The notes under the pieces were generated by a model. It was given only the letters and a program-made list of their open reading frames with translations. It was not told where the DNA came from and did no database searches. Below are positions 13,074 through 24,488 of a stretch of 64,000 nucleotides of DNA, piece by piece; the stretch's first letter is position 1, and every line of letters begins with the position of its first letter. Origin of the DNA: Luscinia megarhynchos (taxonomy: Eukaryota; Chordata; Aves; Passeriformes; Turdidae). The stretch lies in assembly GCA_034336665.1 (NCBI GenBank), contig JAPFBE010000003.1, forward strand, positions 62,849,352-62,913,351, given 5' to 3'. The translations under genes and the position numbers were made by a program.

Positions 13074-14289
13074 CCCCCTCTCTTTAGTGTGGTGGCAGTC
13101 TGAGGTTTTGTAAATGCTGAGACTGGTGAGAAAAAAAGCCAAAAATCTACCAAAAAGCCCCTTATTGCAAACCAAACCAGATCAGTTTGGTTTCTTTTAT
13201 CTATCGAGTACATAGTTACACACTTCTGTTATCTGACCTATTATAAGCTCCAGTATTTGCATTAATGGTTACTCCAAAATTGTCTACACAAGGAACAATG
13301 AATGAGGGGATTAGTCAATCCATAAATAATTGCTTAACTGCTTTAACTATTTAATAAGTATAGAATTATTTAAATGATTAGGGATTATGTAGCCTGATCC
13401 TCCCACCACATTGCTCTGCAGTAGGACTCGTGGGTTTCATACTCCCATGTATCTGCTCAAGCCAATTCTTCATCTCAAAATGGCTTGTAACCCTAGCCAG
13501 CAGCAAGCTTTACAGCCTTTCATGCTTTCTCTGCCTTTACTTCTCTGTGCATGCTTTTGGTAGATCTCTGGCTGCCTCTGTGCAAAGAACTGTACTCTGT
13601 CCTAAAGGGAAGGCAAGCAGCATCGCCCTTGGGAAGGCCTAAATACAGCACAGAGGGAGCTGGTGTGAAGCACCTCATTTGTTATTAAATGCATACCTAG
13701 GTGGGGCCTTCCTGTGTTGAGAATCTCCCAGTACTGCAGGTAACCAGCATTTCACAAACTGACTCTGGCACATCCTGAAACTGATTTCATTTTTACCCTC
13801 TTTTCTGTTGAGAGGCTGTTTCAGAGTCTCCAGGCTTTGTTCTAATGAACAGTCTGATTAATATCCAAGCCTCATTTACATCCAAACCAAATTTACAACT
13901 TTGTCCCAACACTGCCTTTCATTCTCAATAACTCTGCCCTTTTCCTGGTGCTTTCAGTGCTTTGTACAGAGAAGAATAATTTTCTTTTAAATTCAGCTTA
14001 TATGACAGACTCTTCATGTCACTCATTGTCTTAGTTTGATTTTGTACTTCAGTTCTTCTTCAAGGTGATGCTAATAATTCTTGGATGACTAGATTAGACA
14101 TACAAACACTAGATTTATACCCATCAGAAAGCAAAATAAAAATCCCCATCCACATCAAATATGGGAACTATTAGGAGCAGAAAGAGGACATGTCTTCATG
14201 ACACAATATGTGACTTAACCAACCTTGAAAGCTGTCCTGCTCTCCTTAGTTTAGAAAGGGTCTATTTAATCTGAAAGCAGGGCAGCAGG

Positions 14290-14816
14290 AACGACCAGGG
14301 GTACAAACTGGCTGAAGGCATGGGACTGGTTTGATCTGAAAAGAGGTCTCTTGGGAACTTATGACAGAAGATTACAACATTTGGGAAAAGGTTGATGGGG
14401 ATTGGCTACTCTGTGTTACATCCTGCAGAAGAATTAGGGGAAGCATTATGAAATTATTTGAAAGTAGGCTGAAAACATTAAAAAAAGGCATTGATTGTTA
14501 ATGTGATAAGCAGTAAAGGTAAGGAAGTCCTTGCAGAAGGACAAAGTAGATTCAAGAAATTTACATGGGCTCATGAGTAGATTGAAAATCATTTAGAAGA
14601 AAAGTCCATTGTGGGTTACTTAACAGTCAAATGACAATTAACGAAGGAAATCCCCTTAGCTGAAAATGTTACAAGGCTGAGAGTATCAGAAGGAAGTCTT
14701 AGATGTGCTTGTCCTATTCTTATTCTTCCTGTTCTTACTCTGGCCACAGTTGAAGAAAGGGTAATGGGCTAGGAGAAGCTTTGGCCTGAACTAGTAGAGC
14801 CATTTTTATGTTATTA
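14290..14816 (+). mobile_element. Ancient CR1 LINE fragment, 3' portion
   Basis: This is highly diverged but follows the order of the old amniote CR1 3' region: an AGAATTAGGGGAAGC segment (consensus-like AGAACTAGGGGTCACC), then ATGAAATTATTTGAAAGTAG, then AGATTGAAAATCATTTAGA, AAAGTCCATTGTGGGTTA, TCCTATTCTTATTCTTCC, GGGCTAGGAGAAGCTTTGGC and finally a CCATTTTTATGTTATTA end. That end corresponds to the GGCCATTCTTATGTTCTTATG type of 3' terminus. The family assignment rests on remembered consensus, so the 5' boundary is approximate. It is clearly older than the ATTCTATGA-ended CR1 copies elsewhere in the window. Confidence 0.7.
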
Positions 14817-15059
14817 CCATTCCTTGTTGCACCACTGATTTATGTCATGACAACCACTACCTGTCTTCTCTGGAAATATCTTGGCTGACATATCCTAGGA
14901 TCACATTTGGTTTTTCTCATTGTTGCATCACCTGGTAGCTTAAGTCATCCTATAATTAACTGATGCTCTCTGCTTCTTCTCCTCAGTCATCTCCAGTTAA
15001 TGAGCTCTCAGTTTATGGTGGCAGTTCTCACTCTTACTCCCCAAATATATAATCTTGTG

Positions 15060-15345
15060 TTGAGTAGCTTTGAATTTCATCCTGTTTTAGTGTCTCCTGT
15101 CACCTTCTCCTCCAGCTCTTGGCTTTGCAAGCCTCTCCTAGAAAAATGGGCCCTGTCTCATTTATGCTATGAGCAAATACCGGCAGCACACTTGCTTTGC
15201 ATATCAAGGTCACTTGCAAAAACATTAAAGAAGACAGACCCTGGGCTGCTCCCTGAGTATTTCTATTAGTAGCTTCTCCACAGATTGATAGTTCCCCTTT
15301 CATCAAAACTCACTGCAGTCTCTTTCACCTACTTCCTGCTTGAAG
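15060..15345 (-). mobile_element. Ancient CR1-type LINE fragment, reverse transcriptase core remnant
   Basis: Read on the minus strand, this region follows the CR1 RT region that in intact elements encodes the catalytic neighbourhood PQGSVLGPVLFNIFINDL. The nucleotides CAGGGTCTGTCTTCTTTAAT, then TTTTTGCAAGTGACCTTGA, line up with that stretch, preceded by GATGAAAGGGGAACTATCA and followed by GAGCTGGAGGAGAAGG and CAGGATGAAATTC. Frameshifts and stops break the frame; the longest surviving frame (15100-15306, minus) retains only a scrambled version. No YADD/FADD catalytic box survives that I can see. It lies about 240 bp from the plus-strand CR1 3' fragment at 14290-14816 but in the opposite orientation, so the two are separate insertions or the product of an inversion. 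Confidence 0.65.
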
Positions 15346-17462
15346 TTCTGCTATTTGGGCCCTGATTTTGCCAAGCCTTTGCACATGGAGGACCCTTGGC
15401 AGGGTCTGAGTCTTTAAAGGCAGGCATCACAGGTTTAACCTTGCTCTACTGAAATCAGCTGCTGTCTCCCTGTGCCTTTGACTTCAGTGATGGTGGTGAG
15501 GGCAGCATAATATCACAAAAAATGCCACTCATGTATTTTTTTTGAAAGAGCAGATCCGCTTTTACTGCCAAATATTTGTTTTCTTTCATGGAAAACATGG
15601 AGAATTGCATTAGGTTAGGATTTTGGTGTTTGCTTCTCTCCCATTTAGAAAAGTGACACTCATCACCTTTGATTGAAACTTCATTTGCCTCTGAACTATG
15701 TTTGCCTATGTAACATTAACTAATGGGCTGTGGTTAAAACCAGAAGGTTTTGGTCCCCCATTGCTACAGTTCCATATAATGTGAAGTAAGGCATATGCTC
15801 CTGTAAGTTAAGAGATATTTATAAGTAGAACATCTGACCCTTAAAAAAAGGGTGACCAGATTCTGATTATTTTGCAGACGAAGATGAGGACACTTGTGAA
15901 GATGTGTCATTCCCCAGCAGTTGAAGTTTGTTTAGAGTTGCAGAGGTATCTGGCACCTGAAGGTGCACTTGAATATTGGCAATGATGGTTCCAAGGACCT
16001 GATTTCACTGAGCAGGGAGCCCCTCCTGTGCTTTGATACCCATTTCCTTCCTTCCAACATTTTGAGTATTTCTTTGTGTGGTGACAGACATTTGAAGTTG
16101 CCTAAGAGCTCTGTGTGTAGGTCCTGTGCATTTATTTTTGTCATATGGAGTAGTGCTTCTTGGGCACTGCTGGGTTTGTGTCAGAAGAACATAGCACTGT
16201 AGATACTTCCAGATGCTAGCCAGGTTTTTCTGGAAGCTCATATCCATGTTCCTCACCTTCAGGGTTGCTCCTAGCTAAATTGCAATGCACCTTTCTTAAT
16301 CACCAGGACTGGACTAAGAAGTACTTTTAATATGAAGAAGTCTGTAAGCAACTCTGTCTCGGAAGAGTGTTCCCTGTTCCTTGAAAATCAGTGTCCTAAA
16401 AGAAGAAAGTTGGCAGACCTGGAATCTGCCATCCAGGTGTTTACTCCCCAAATCTTTATTTATAGGAAATGAATGCCTTTCTATGAAGTTATCAAGAAAA
16501 ATAATGTGGGGCAGGACAAGTGCTGGAGTCAGAGAGGAAATAGAATTCTTTAAAATTTCATCATGTGTCAGCTGCTTTTTTGGCAGGAGCGTGTAACATA
16601 ATTGTAGATTTAAAAAGTGAGCTCAGTGGACGCGTGATTGAGGAGGTGAATGTTCCAGAAACTGTGTTTGCATGCACGAGCAGAGCTGCTGGATGGCTTC
16701 CCTCCCAGCCAGACCCTCAGTCTTGCTGGCACTGCTCTCTATGGACTCAACAGTGTGGCTCCAGGGGAAACTAAATTACTTGGAACTTATCAAGAGGTTG
16801 CTCGGTTACTTAATCATTGTAATGGCTCGCTTGTAATTTCCTCCAGCCCATGGTATGCGTGTGTGTGAGTTTGTGTTTTACAGAGACTCAAACAATGACA
16901 AGTACATTGATTATAATTGGATAGACTTGCTATTGGCATAAATGGGCAGAACACCACAGGTCTTAGGATGTGCACCTTCTAGTAGCAGTACAGGGTCTAT
17001 AGTTGAAACCACCTGCTTGCAGAGAAAGGGAATTTTTCTGATGTATACACTCAGCAATCAATTGCCTGTGGCTGTTCACTGAATGAATATAAACCCATCC
17101 CTTTGAGAGCACTTGCATTTAATTTTGCATTTAATTTGCAGAATAGAAGCTGTTTAGTTACATTATCTGTCACTGCTGGTGTGCATGACAGGGACTGTAA
17201 TTTTACTGTCCCCAGTTTAAAAACAACTGTTTGGGGCAGTCATTGCTAGTTATATATATATATACTATTTTCTACAACTTTGGAAACAGCATTTCTTCCT
17301 CTCATGCCATCTGGTCAAGGCTGATTTACAATTATGCTTTCAGTGAGTGAACAAGAAGGAATTATATTTTCTTCCTCTACTCCAAGCAATGTCTTTTCCT
17401 CATTGCTAAGGAAATTCCATCATGGTGGCAATTTCTCTTTGAAGTGTTACAATCCCTCAGCT
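15346..17462. other. Unique noncoding sequence
   Basis: No gene or clear repeat. Short open frames at 15963-16202 and 16565-16868 overlap one another in different frames and have no recognisable domain. A (TA)7 run lies at 17251-17264. The segment at about 16590-16870 and the GCATTTAAT direct repeat near 17115-17140 are the only motif-dense parts. Confidence 0.55.
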
Positions 17463-17590
17463 AATACTTAGCACTTATCTCATGCTTTTGTGTTTGTAGA
17501 TTTCCAAAGAGGCTAAATATTTTCACCTCTGTAAATGAGGCTGACAGAGACCCAGCCAAATGAAGTGATTTGTGCTGGAAAGAAAACACA
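17463..17590 (+). mobile_element. Probable ancient MIR-type SINE fragment
   Basis: The order of motifs follows the 3' part of amniote MIR: ATACTTAGCACTTATCTCAT, TGTAGATTTCCAAAGAGGC, TATTTTCACC, then TGTAAATGAGGCTGACAGAG and AAATGAAGTGATTTGTGCTG. The consensus equivalents are TACTTAGCATTTATATAGCG, TGTAGATCTCAAAGCAC, ATTTTACAGATGAGGAAACT and AAGTGACTTGCCCAAGG. MIRs are tRNA-derived SINEs moved by L2 LINEs in early amniotes. Divergence is high, and the assignment rests on remembered consensus. Confidence 0.55.
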
Positions 17591-17906
17591 CTCTTCCTGA
17601 TGTTTATGCAGTTACCATCACCTCCAGCTCATTGTGAATTGCAGCTCAACTCCTAAGTGGATTAAAGTGGATAAAGCTCAGCACCTCAGAGGGAAGCAGC
17701 ATTTAATGGAAACAAGCTTTGCAAGCAGGTACAAAACTAAATCTTATGTGTAAGGTAATACATAAGGTTTACACATCAAGACAATTAGGAAATAAATTGA
17801 GAACTTGAGGTCTAGATGTAGTCTCTCAACATGCTTGAGCTATAATCACAGAAACAATGCCACACATGAACTGCCCTGGTTAAGGTGTTCTTAGGGGCTG
17901 TCCCAG
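17591..17906. other. Unique noncoding sequence
   Basis: About 300 bp between the MIR-like fragment and the hexamer array. It contains no open frame of note and no repeat family that I recognise. Confidence 0.6.
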
Positions 17907-18029
17907 CTCCTCTCCCTCTCCCTCTCCCTCTCCCTCTCCCTCTCCCTCTCCCTCTCCCTCTCCCTCTCCCTCTCCCTCTCCCTCTCCCTCTCCCTCTCCC
18001 TCTCCCTCTCCCTCTCCCTCTCCCTCTCC
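17907..18029. repeat. Perfect (CTCTCC)n hexanucleotide microsatellite, about 20 copies
   Basis: About 123 bp of CTCTCC units without a visible interruption after the first partial unit. The plus strand is all pyrimidine and the minus strand reads GGGAGA repeats, so it is a mirror-symmetric purine-pyrimidine tract. Such tracts can form triplex (H-DNA), and the minus-strand GGG runs spaced by AGA fit a G-quadruplex pattern. It is much longer and purer than any other simple repeat in the window. Confidence 0.98.
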
Positions 18030-20729
18030 AGAATTATTGTTCCAGATGAGGTCTCTGGCAGGTTGTTGTCAGCACTAGGATTGTTATCCTATTGGACCTA
18101 TGCAGCAAAAGGCCTGTGTATGCAGAAGAGATCATGCCCTTCATGTTTCCTAGTTATGCAGAGGCAGTATTTTGTGGAGAAGTTTGTCTATTCAAGATTG
18201 TATTTGATGGAGTATTTCAGATCACTTATCAGAGCTCATTTGGCAGAAAATCTGCAGTTGCAGGTTACTGAAAGAGGATAACTCCTGGCTGATGCTATTA
18301 ATATTGATTCTTCTGATGTGCTCCCCTGAAGAGAAAGCCTTGAATCACAGGAACAGTTCGGGTGGATTCTAGGCCTGACTCCGGGTCAGGTGAACCAGCC
18401 CTTTTCTGTTTCTTTGTTTCTTAAATATAAAATGGGACAGATGAATTTCTGTGCAGGAAAGAGTCAGCGCTGTTGCTCATAAGGAAATGTCTGTTTTTGT
18501 GTCAGGCCATTCTTGGGTGATTCTCACAGAGCTTCTATGGCAGGCAGATGGCTGAGGTGGAAAATCTCTCTCAACCCAGGGGTCTCTACTTTCTGGTCAG
18601 TCATGCAAAGGCACTGCAGACACATCTTCAGGTGTTGGAAACAGGCCTGTCCATTCTTCTATCACTGCAAAGAATGAGGTTTTGTGTGCATGCATCTGTC
18701 ATTGCACTCTGCCTGCCCAAAATAATATGGTAGTTTTTCTACTATCAGGTGTTCTCTAGACATTTGTATTTCCATATAAATACAGTTCAATTTATCTCCC
18801 TAACACAGACCTTGAAAGCCAAAGCAGTAACTAAGAATAAGTCATTGGGAGCTGCACTTTATTTTTCACCTCAGATGACACCTGCAGACCCTGCCCTTCC
18901 TGGGTGAGAGGCAGGAAGTCTTCAGAACCCAGCACACCAGCTACACACTCATCTCTTCTGCACACTATTAGTATGAGTTTCCCAAAACCATTTTTATAGT
19001 GGTTTAGTGCAGAGACGTGGGGAGGATCTGGCTGTAGGCTGCAAGCAGCAGCCATGAGATAAGTTCTGCAGTGCTGAGGTTTGTGATGGGGTTCTTAGCA
19101 CTCTTGCAACCTCACCTCTAGCTTACGAAAGGTTTTGCACAGTAACTTGCCATAGGAGCTGGCATCAGATGTGCTGATATTCACACAGATAGTACACCAC
19201 ATGTAAAAGCAGGTCCTTCACCAGACGTGCTTCTTTTGTAACCAGCTCATCTCTACTGCTTTTCCCAAGCATGGGTTTGGCCTCTCAAAGCAGTTTGGCT
19301 TCAGTACCATGCTGTTCTCTGACTAGACCTTGTAATTTAGCAGCATCAAACAGCTGATGCCCTAATGAGGCCATTTTCTAATTTTCTCTTTTTGCTGTAT
19401 CTTCTTTTGTTCCTGACCACAGCAAAGGTGCTTCTCTCTTGCATTTTCCCCAACAGAAGTGGCTTATTTGTAGTCTCAAGAGATACAGACCCTCAACAAC
19501 TCATGGCAACACATCTTTTAAGTGTCTGTCCCATATGATGCTTCTCACAATGCTCTGTGCAGGAATTACTGTTTCTGCTCTGACCAGGATAGCACAATTT
19601 GCTGCAGCAGGCCACTGCCATTGCCTAAAATGGTGAGGAGGCTGCTGGCAATTTGGTGGGCAGGAACACAGAACTGCAGACCAGGGTCTGCACTAGGCTT
19701 CCTCTCTTGTTATTTCGCAGGGATGCAAAGCAGGAATAAAATCTCAGGGGGGTGAGCCCAGTGCTATCAAAGCTGCAAGAGCACAGACCACTCTGGAGGA
19801 AACTTTTTAAGTAGCACCATCCCTCTCAGGAGGCTCTCGTGTCAGGTGCAGGTGCCAGAGCACTCTGCAGTGCAGAGGGTGCTCCCACAGTCCCTCCCAG
19901 CCCCACAGTTTGTGGTTTTTCAGGTTTGCTGGCAGCAAGGGAGGAAATGCTTGTGCTGCTCTGCCTGCTGCTTCCCCGGAGCTTGCAGACCTGGTCCTCA
20001 GACATAAGAGTGTGTGTGCTCCAGACAGCACATTGGGATCTGTGTACTCCAAAACTGGCCAAAGGATCACCCCAGGGCCTTGGCAGCTGCTTCTGCTGCA
20101 CAGGGGCTGTGTTTCAGCTCCCCATAGCTCTCCCTTAGCAGCACAGGTGTTTGTCAGAGACATGCAAGTGGGAGTTCATGGTCACAGGAGGAGAGCTTGT
20201 CTTTCCAGTAGCTTCCCTCTGTGAGATGAAACTGGTCTTGTCAAGCAGGGAAGGGTGGAAAATGTCCTTTTGGGAGCCAGCAGCATTTGCTCCTGAGCTC
20301 CCGTAGGCTGCAATGTTAGGAAGGGAAGGAGGAGGAATGGACAGAACTGGAGTTCTATTATGTTGACCGTCCCAGTCATACTGAGGAAAGCTGGCCCATT
20401 TTTGACAAGTGGTGACTTTAATCTGTCCTGGCAGAAGAATTTGCTCATTAATTTTTATCTGACAGTGTGTAAGCACTGTGGGTCTGGGACAAAATGAGTC
20501 TTCAAGCTGGCCTGCCCCATGGCAGCAGTAAGAGACAGTGTCACAAATCAGAGGCCATAAAGCATGCTTTCCACAAAACTGCTGATGTGAGTGATGGGCT
20601 GAGAACTTCTCTCTGAGCTGGAAATGAGCACCTGCAGCTGATGGAATGGAAGAAAGGGAGGAGGTGGGTCATTTGACTAACATGGTGTCTTGTTCTGAGC
20701 AGGTTGCTTCCACAGGGGTACTATTTGGC

Positions 20730-20960
20730 AGGATCACTAGGCTTTACCATAATCCTGCTGTAGGAATGAATGAGTATGTTTATGCTAAGATGCTTAGCAT
20801 ATTCTAGCAGCTCTTTATAAAGATCATTATCTATAATTAGGTAAGTGTGTTTAACTGTTATTGCTCTTGTGCTAAAAATTGCTGCAAATGGAGCTGAGGA
20901 GGGAGAGGATTCTAATTTAGACATCAGATAATTGGACCTAATTTGCTTATGAGAGCTACT
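20730..20960. promoter_or_regulatory. Candidate conserved noncoding element
   Basis: A block with no coding potential but many homeodomain and POU-like words: TTTATGCTAAG, GATCATTATCTATAATTAGG, TCTAATTTAG, ATAATTGGACCTAATTTGC. It also contains the 9-bp-arm palindrome at 20781-20801. This composition is typical of vertebrate developmental enhancers. I cannot align it, so conservation is inference. Confidence 0.3.
20781..20801. repeat. Perfect 9-bp inverted repeat, 3-nt spacer
   Basis: TATGCTAAG, spacer ATG, then CTTAGCATA: a perfect dyad. Each arm resembles a POU/octamer-like half site (TATGCTAAT). It could be a dimer binding site or simply chance. Confidence 0.85.
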
Positions 20961-21795
20961 AGTTGTGGCCGCTTGAAACAGTAAGTCCTAAGCTCAGAAA
21001 AAAAATGCTTTTCTAAAAGTATGCAGTGCCACTGTTCATATTTGTGTCAATATTTCCACAAGAGATGTGGTTTTGTTACTGAAACTTAGCATAAGAAAAT
21101 ATCAGTCAGTGCACTGCTGAATACAAAGGTCTTGATTTTGCCTTTTCTCACAGACATCTGAAATGAGTAACAGGCTCCCATTTCCTAAACTTCAGTGTGT
21201 TCTGCTGAGCTGTGCTGCAGTTCACTGGTCCTGCTCACACGGGTCAGATTCCCAGGCAGGGTTTAGAGGTACCCGTGCTGCTCCTGCGGTCACAAGTGTG
21301 GCAGTGATGGATTCAGATGTAACTGCTAAAGCTGTCTGTGAAGCTAACACTGTTCCCTAAAGGCTGAGCTTCACCTCTTTGCACAAGCCTGGCCCTAGCC
21401 TAGATGTCACTATTTATTTTGTGAAATCCTGTGCTGTGTTTACATGCTTTTGGAAAGGAATTGCTGAGTGAATATAACCATCCCCACTCTCACCTGCTGC
21501 ACTGCACTGGTACCCAGCTGCCCTTACATTTCTGGGACCAGCCCTGTTCCTGGGTGTGGTGGCTGCCCTAAGTGCAGAGTGCTTGTGTTACCATGTGTGT
21601 GATGGAGAGTACTCAGGTCTGTGTGGAGTGTGAGCTTCAATGCAGCCCAAATTTACTGTAGACATCTCCAGAGAGTCCACATTGCCCTTACTCTCTCTCT
21701 ATCCCAGCTCTGTAGCCTGTTGAATGCCTTCTGGAGGATCCTGATATAATTTTCACTTCCAGAAACAATGGACTCAGCTCCCCTGATTTTGGAGC

Positions 21796-21842
21796 AATTA
21801 AATTTTTAAATTTTTAATTTTTTTAAATTTTAATTTTTAAAT
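21796..21842. repeat. AT-only low-complexity block
   Basis: Forty-seven bases built only of A and T, alternating TTAAATTTTTAA-type words and nearly self-complementary. Likely a low-complexity tract with easy strand opening. Confidence 0.85.
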
Positions 21843-22041
21843 ACCTGTACTGCATTCTCACTTTTGTCACTGAAAATGTAATGTTTTTTAATGCTTTCTG
21901 TTTTACTCTGGCAAGTCTGGAGATGGAAATTGACTGCTTGTCTTAGTTGATATGCGAAATAAATAAAAAATTAGCTATGCTGCTTATACAGAGCTGTCAG
22001 TGTACAGTATTTGTACTCAACGTTGTCATAGAGTACAAGTG

Positions 22042-22066
22042 ACATTGAGCTCAATGAGCTCAATGT
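22042..22066. repeat. Perfect 12-bp-arm palindrome around one central base
   Basis: The arm ACATTGAGCTCA is followed by a single A and then TGAGCTCAATGT, its exact reverse complement. The same stretch also contains a direct repeat of GAGCTCAATG. The dyad stops exactly at both ends (flanking G and T do not pair). Confidence 0.95.
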
Positions 22067-23539
22067 TATCCTCTGGGTATAAGGACTAAATAATTGTAGT
22101 TTCTTGGGTACCTTTTCATGGACAGGCCAGCAGTAGATGCCAGTGACCCCCAGAGATAGGGGGACTGCTGCAGACTGAATCCTCTGCAGAAAGAATGGAA
22201 CCCTGACAGTCAAAAGCTTCCTCCATCAGGTTCAATTCCTCTCCTTGGTAGCCAGGTGAGCTGTTACCTGTGGAGAATTATGGTATGAGGCTTCCTTAAT
22301 CTTGGATTTTGAATGCTGTACTAATGAGTTGTGAGGAGAATCTGATCCTCAGTCTCTTTTACCTTGGATGAAAACCCTGTTGAACAGATTATGAAGCAAA
22401 TTACCAGTTGACATGGATAAGGGAAGAAGTGAAATAGCTCTAGCCAGAAGCACACCCCAGAATATCTGAAAATTAGGTAGAACAGTCTCCAGATTCTTAT
22501 TTAGTCACCAGGTAAGTAACCACGGAGATTTATGTGCAAATATAAATATGTCTTCTGAGAAAATTATACAAAACTCTGATGAGAATATATTCTGCATGTT
22601 TTTGCTGTCTTTTTCCCCACTCAAGCCCCCAGTAAATTTTAAATTCTTTATCTAATTTCAATCAAATTAAGAAAATGGAAAGCAATCTCAAAGATGCCAG
22701 ATTTCTCCAATGGTCCTTTGCACTGTATAGCCTGGAGACAATGTGTGGCTCCTAGAGCCATTTGTTTGCTCCACGAGGACAGAGTGACAGGCTTAGTGGA
22801 AGTCACGAGAGAGCAAGTGGGCAGTAGAGTGTGGGAGTGCTAAGTGGCCAGAAGACACATGGTGCTGATCCATCCAGCCTTTTAGGCTATGTCTGTCCTG
22901 CTATTATTGTGTTGATGTTTTGTCTTGTTGAATTCTACAAAAGAGATCCCAGATGTGGAGAAATACAAATGCAGTGTGGGTGCAAGAGGACCAAGATGCA
23001 GTGTAAGCATGGAAACAGAGCTATTAGATAATGAAAACAACCCTTATATACTTTAAGCACCATCTCTTTCCCTTGTGTCTTTGCTAGCTTAAGTGAATCC
23101 CAACCTGGCTGGTTTCCAGGGTCTCTTTTGTTAGATAGTCTATGTTTCCTGGGAATTGCATGCACTTGGGGATGAGGATTCCACCATGGAGTGGGGTGCT
23201 GTGGAGTCAGACGTTACAAAAATAAGAATTGAGTATCTTCGAGGACTTTGTCTGAAGTGAATGGTGGAATGAAGGATGTAAACACAAGCATTTAATCTAG
23301 AAAAGATGCTGCATACTCTTTTTTTTTCCGGCAATGATTTTGTTGTGAGCCTTAACACTCTGATTAAGTGTGGCTGTGGCAGGAATTGCTTCGTCAGCCC
23401 ACCTGAGTTATTGCAACCTAAGAGAGAAATGACTGAAGAATGAGATGACAGTCTACTCTAGAACCAGTGTGAGTTACCATCATCTGTGGAGAAGAGAGAT
23501 ACAGCTGAGTATCCTTCTGCAATTGTCATTGTTGGCTTA

Positions 23540-23800
23540 TTGACTTGATTATTCTCCTTGGATATGTATTCACTCAACAGATCACAGCAACCCCAAAGAG
23601 ATTAATTACATGTATTTTTAAATTCCCTAAGTGCACATTTGCATAACTAGCATTTTAAAATATTCATAAATACATATTTGCTTGATAGATTGTAGCGGCA
23701 TCATTTGCAGCTTCAAAAGGGACCTTCACTTAATCAAACCAGAAATGTTAATCATTTCTCGAGGCTCAGACATATGATCAGCATATTGTAGCACAATAAA
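23540..23800. promoter_or_regulatory. Candidate conserved noncoding element
   Basis: No open frame of note. Motif-dense AT-rich sequence with GATTAATTACATG, TGCACATTTGCATAACTAGC, ATTCATAAATACATATTTGC, CACTTAATC and GTTAATCATTTC. The octamer-like ATTTGCATA and repeated TTAAT words fit an enhancer, but this rests on composition alone. Confidence 0.28.
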
Positions 23801-24488
23801 TATATTGAGTATCAGCTAAGGCACAGTGGCTGAGTGCATGCTCCCACCCTTTAGAACATGGGAGGAAATCTGAGCAGCTTAGCCCCCTGTTAGTGTGGTA
23901 TAGACAGGCCCTCTTTGCATTTGGTACAGACAGAAAACAGACTCATACATAGCTGCCATGGATCAGCTCAACTGGTTTTAGTGGATCCTGCATCCTTGCT
24001 GGCTCCTGTTTCCCAGTGATAAAAGCCTTGCAGGCAGGCCACTGTGGGTATTCCCAGGAAGGCTGTGTGTCCACATGGCACTCCATATCCTTGCCCCACA
24101 GGGTATGTCCATAGTGCTAAAGAGAAAAGGCTGGGAAAGAGCTGTGGGCACTGGAGCCATGACTGACTCTTCAGCTTGATTCATTCCCTGGCTCTCTTTT
24201 GAATTCTCTTGGTGAGCTGAGTCCAAGACACAGTGCCAGCAGAGTCCTGGGAGCAGCTCCTGTTGTCCCCCAGGGGGACAGCAGGTATGCATGCCTTTGC
24301 CCTGCCCAGTCACTCCCTGCTCTCAGAGGGCTGTGTGCCCTCAGCCGTGCCCACACACCTCTCTTGTCCCCCCAGGAGTATGCAACATGGGCCCTCTCAT
24401 AGTGCCATGGCACTATACCTTGGGCTAGAGCCAAATCCTCGTTACTTCAGAAATTTTCATTTAAGAAAAGTATGAAAATTAATAATAC

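Larger units (their letters stand above)
2142..14289. other. Long unique noncoding stretch, no gene seen
   Basis: About 12 kb of AT-rich single-copy-looking sequence with no supported gene. It holds simple runs (A13 at 3358-3370, T13 at 10679-10691, T17 at 13057-13073), a hairpin at 10540-10559 and a locally repeated TTTTCATG motif near 12541-12596. A GC-richer block at 11400-11860 is open in several frames on both strands at once (plus 11416-11814 and 11448-11855; minus 11506-11973). None of these frames contains a domain I recognise, and openness on both strands points to base composition rather than coding. I see no recognisable interspersed repeat; very old ones may be hidden. Confidence 0.55.
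18030..24488. other. Unique noncoding stretch with palindromes and candidate regulatory block
   Basis: No supported gene. Open frames at 19807-20163, 19826-20101, 19839-20138 and 20135-20476 overlap on both strands in a locally GC-richer block and show no domain. The stretch includes the inverted repeats at 20781-20801 and 22042-22066, and an AT-only block at 21796-21842. Segments at 20730-20960 and 23540-23800 look like conserved noncoding elements. Confidence 0.55.

Noticed and set aside
14025..14045. TTGTCTTAGTTTG, similar to starts of some passerine LTRs
   Set aside because: The following sequence does not continue as an LTR and there is no paired copy.
18390..18440. Phrase TATAAAATGGGACAGATGAA resembling a MIR end
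   Set aside because: Single short similarity without supporting flanking motifs.
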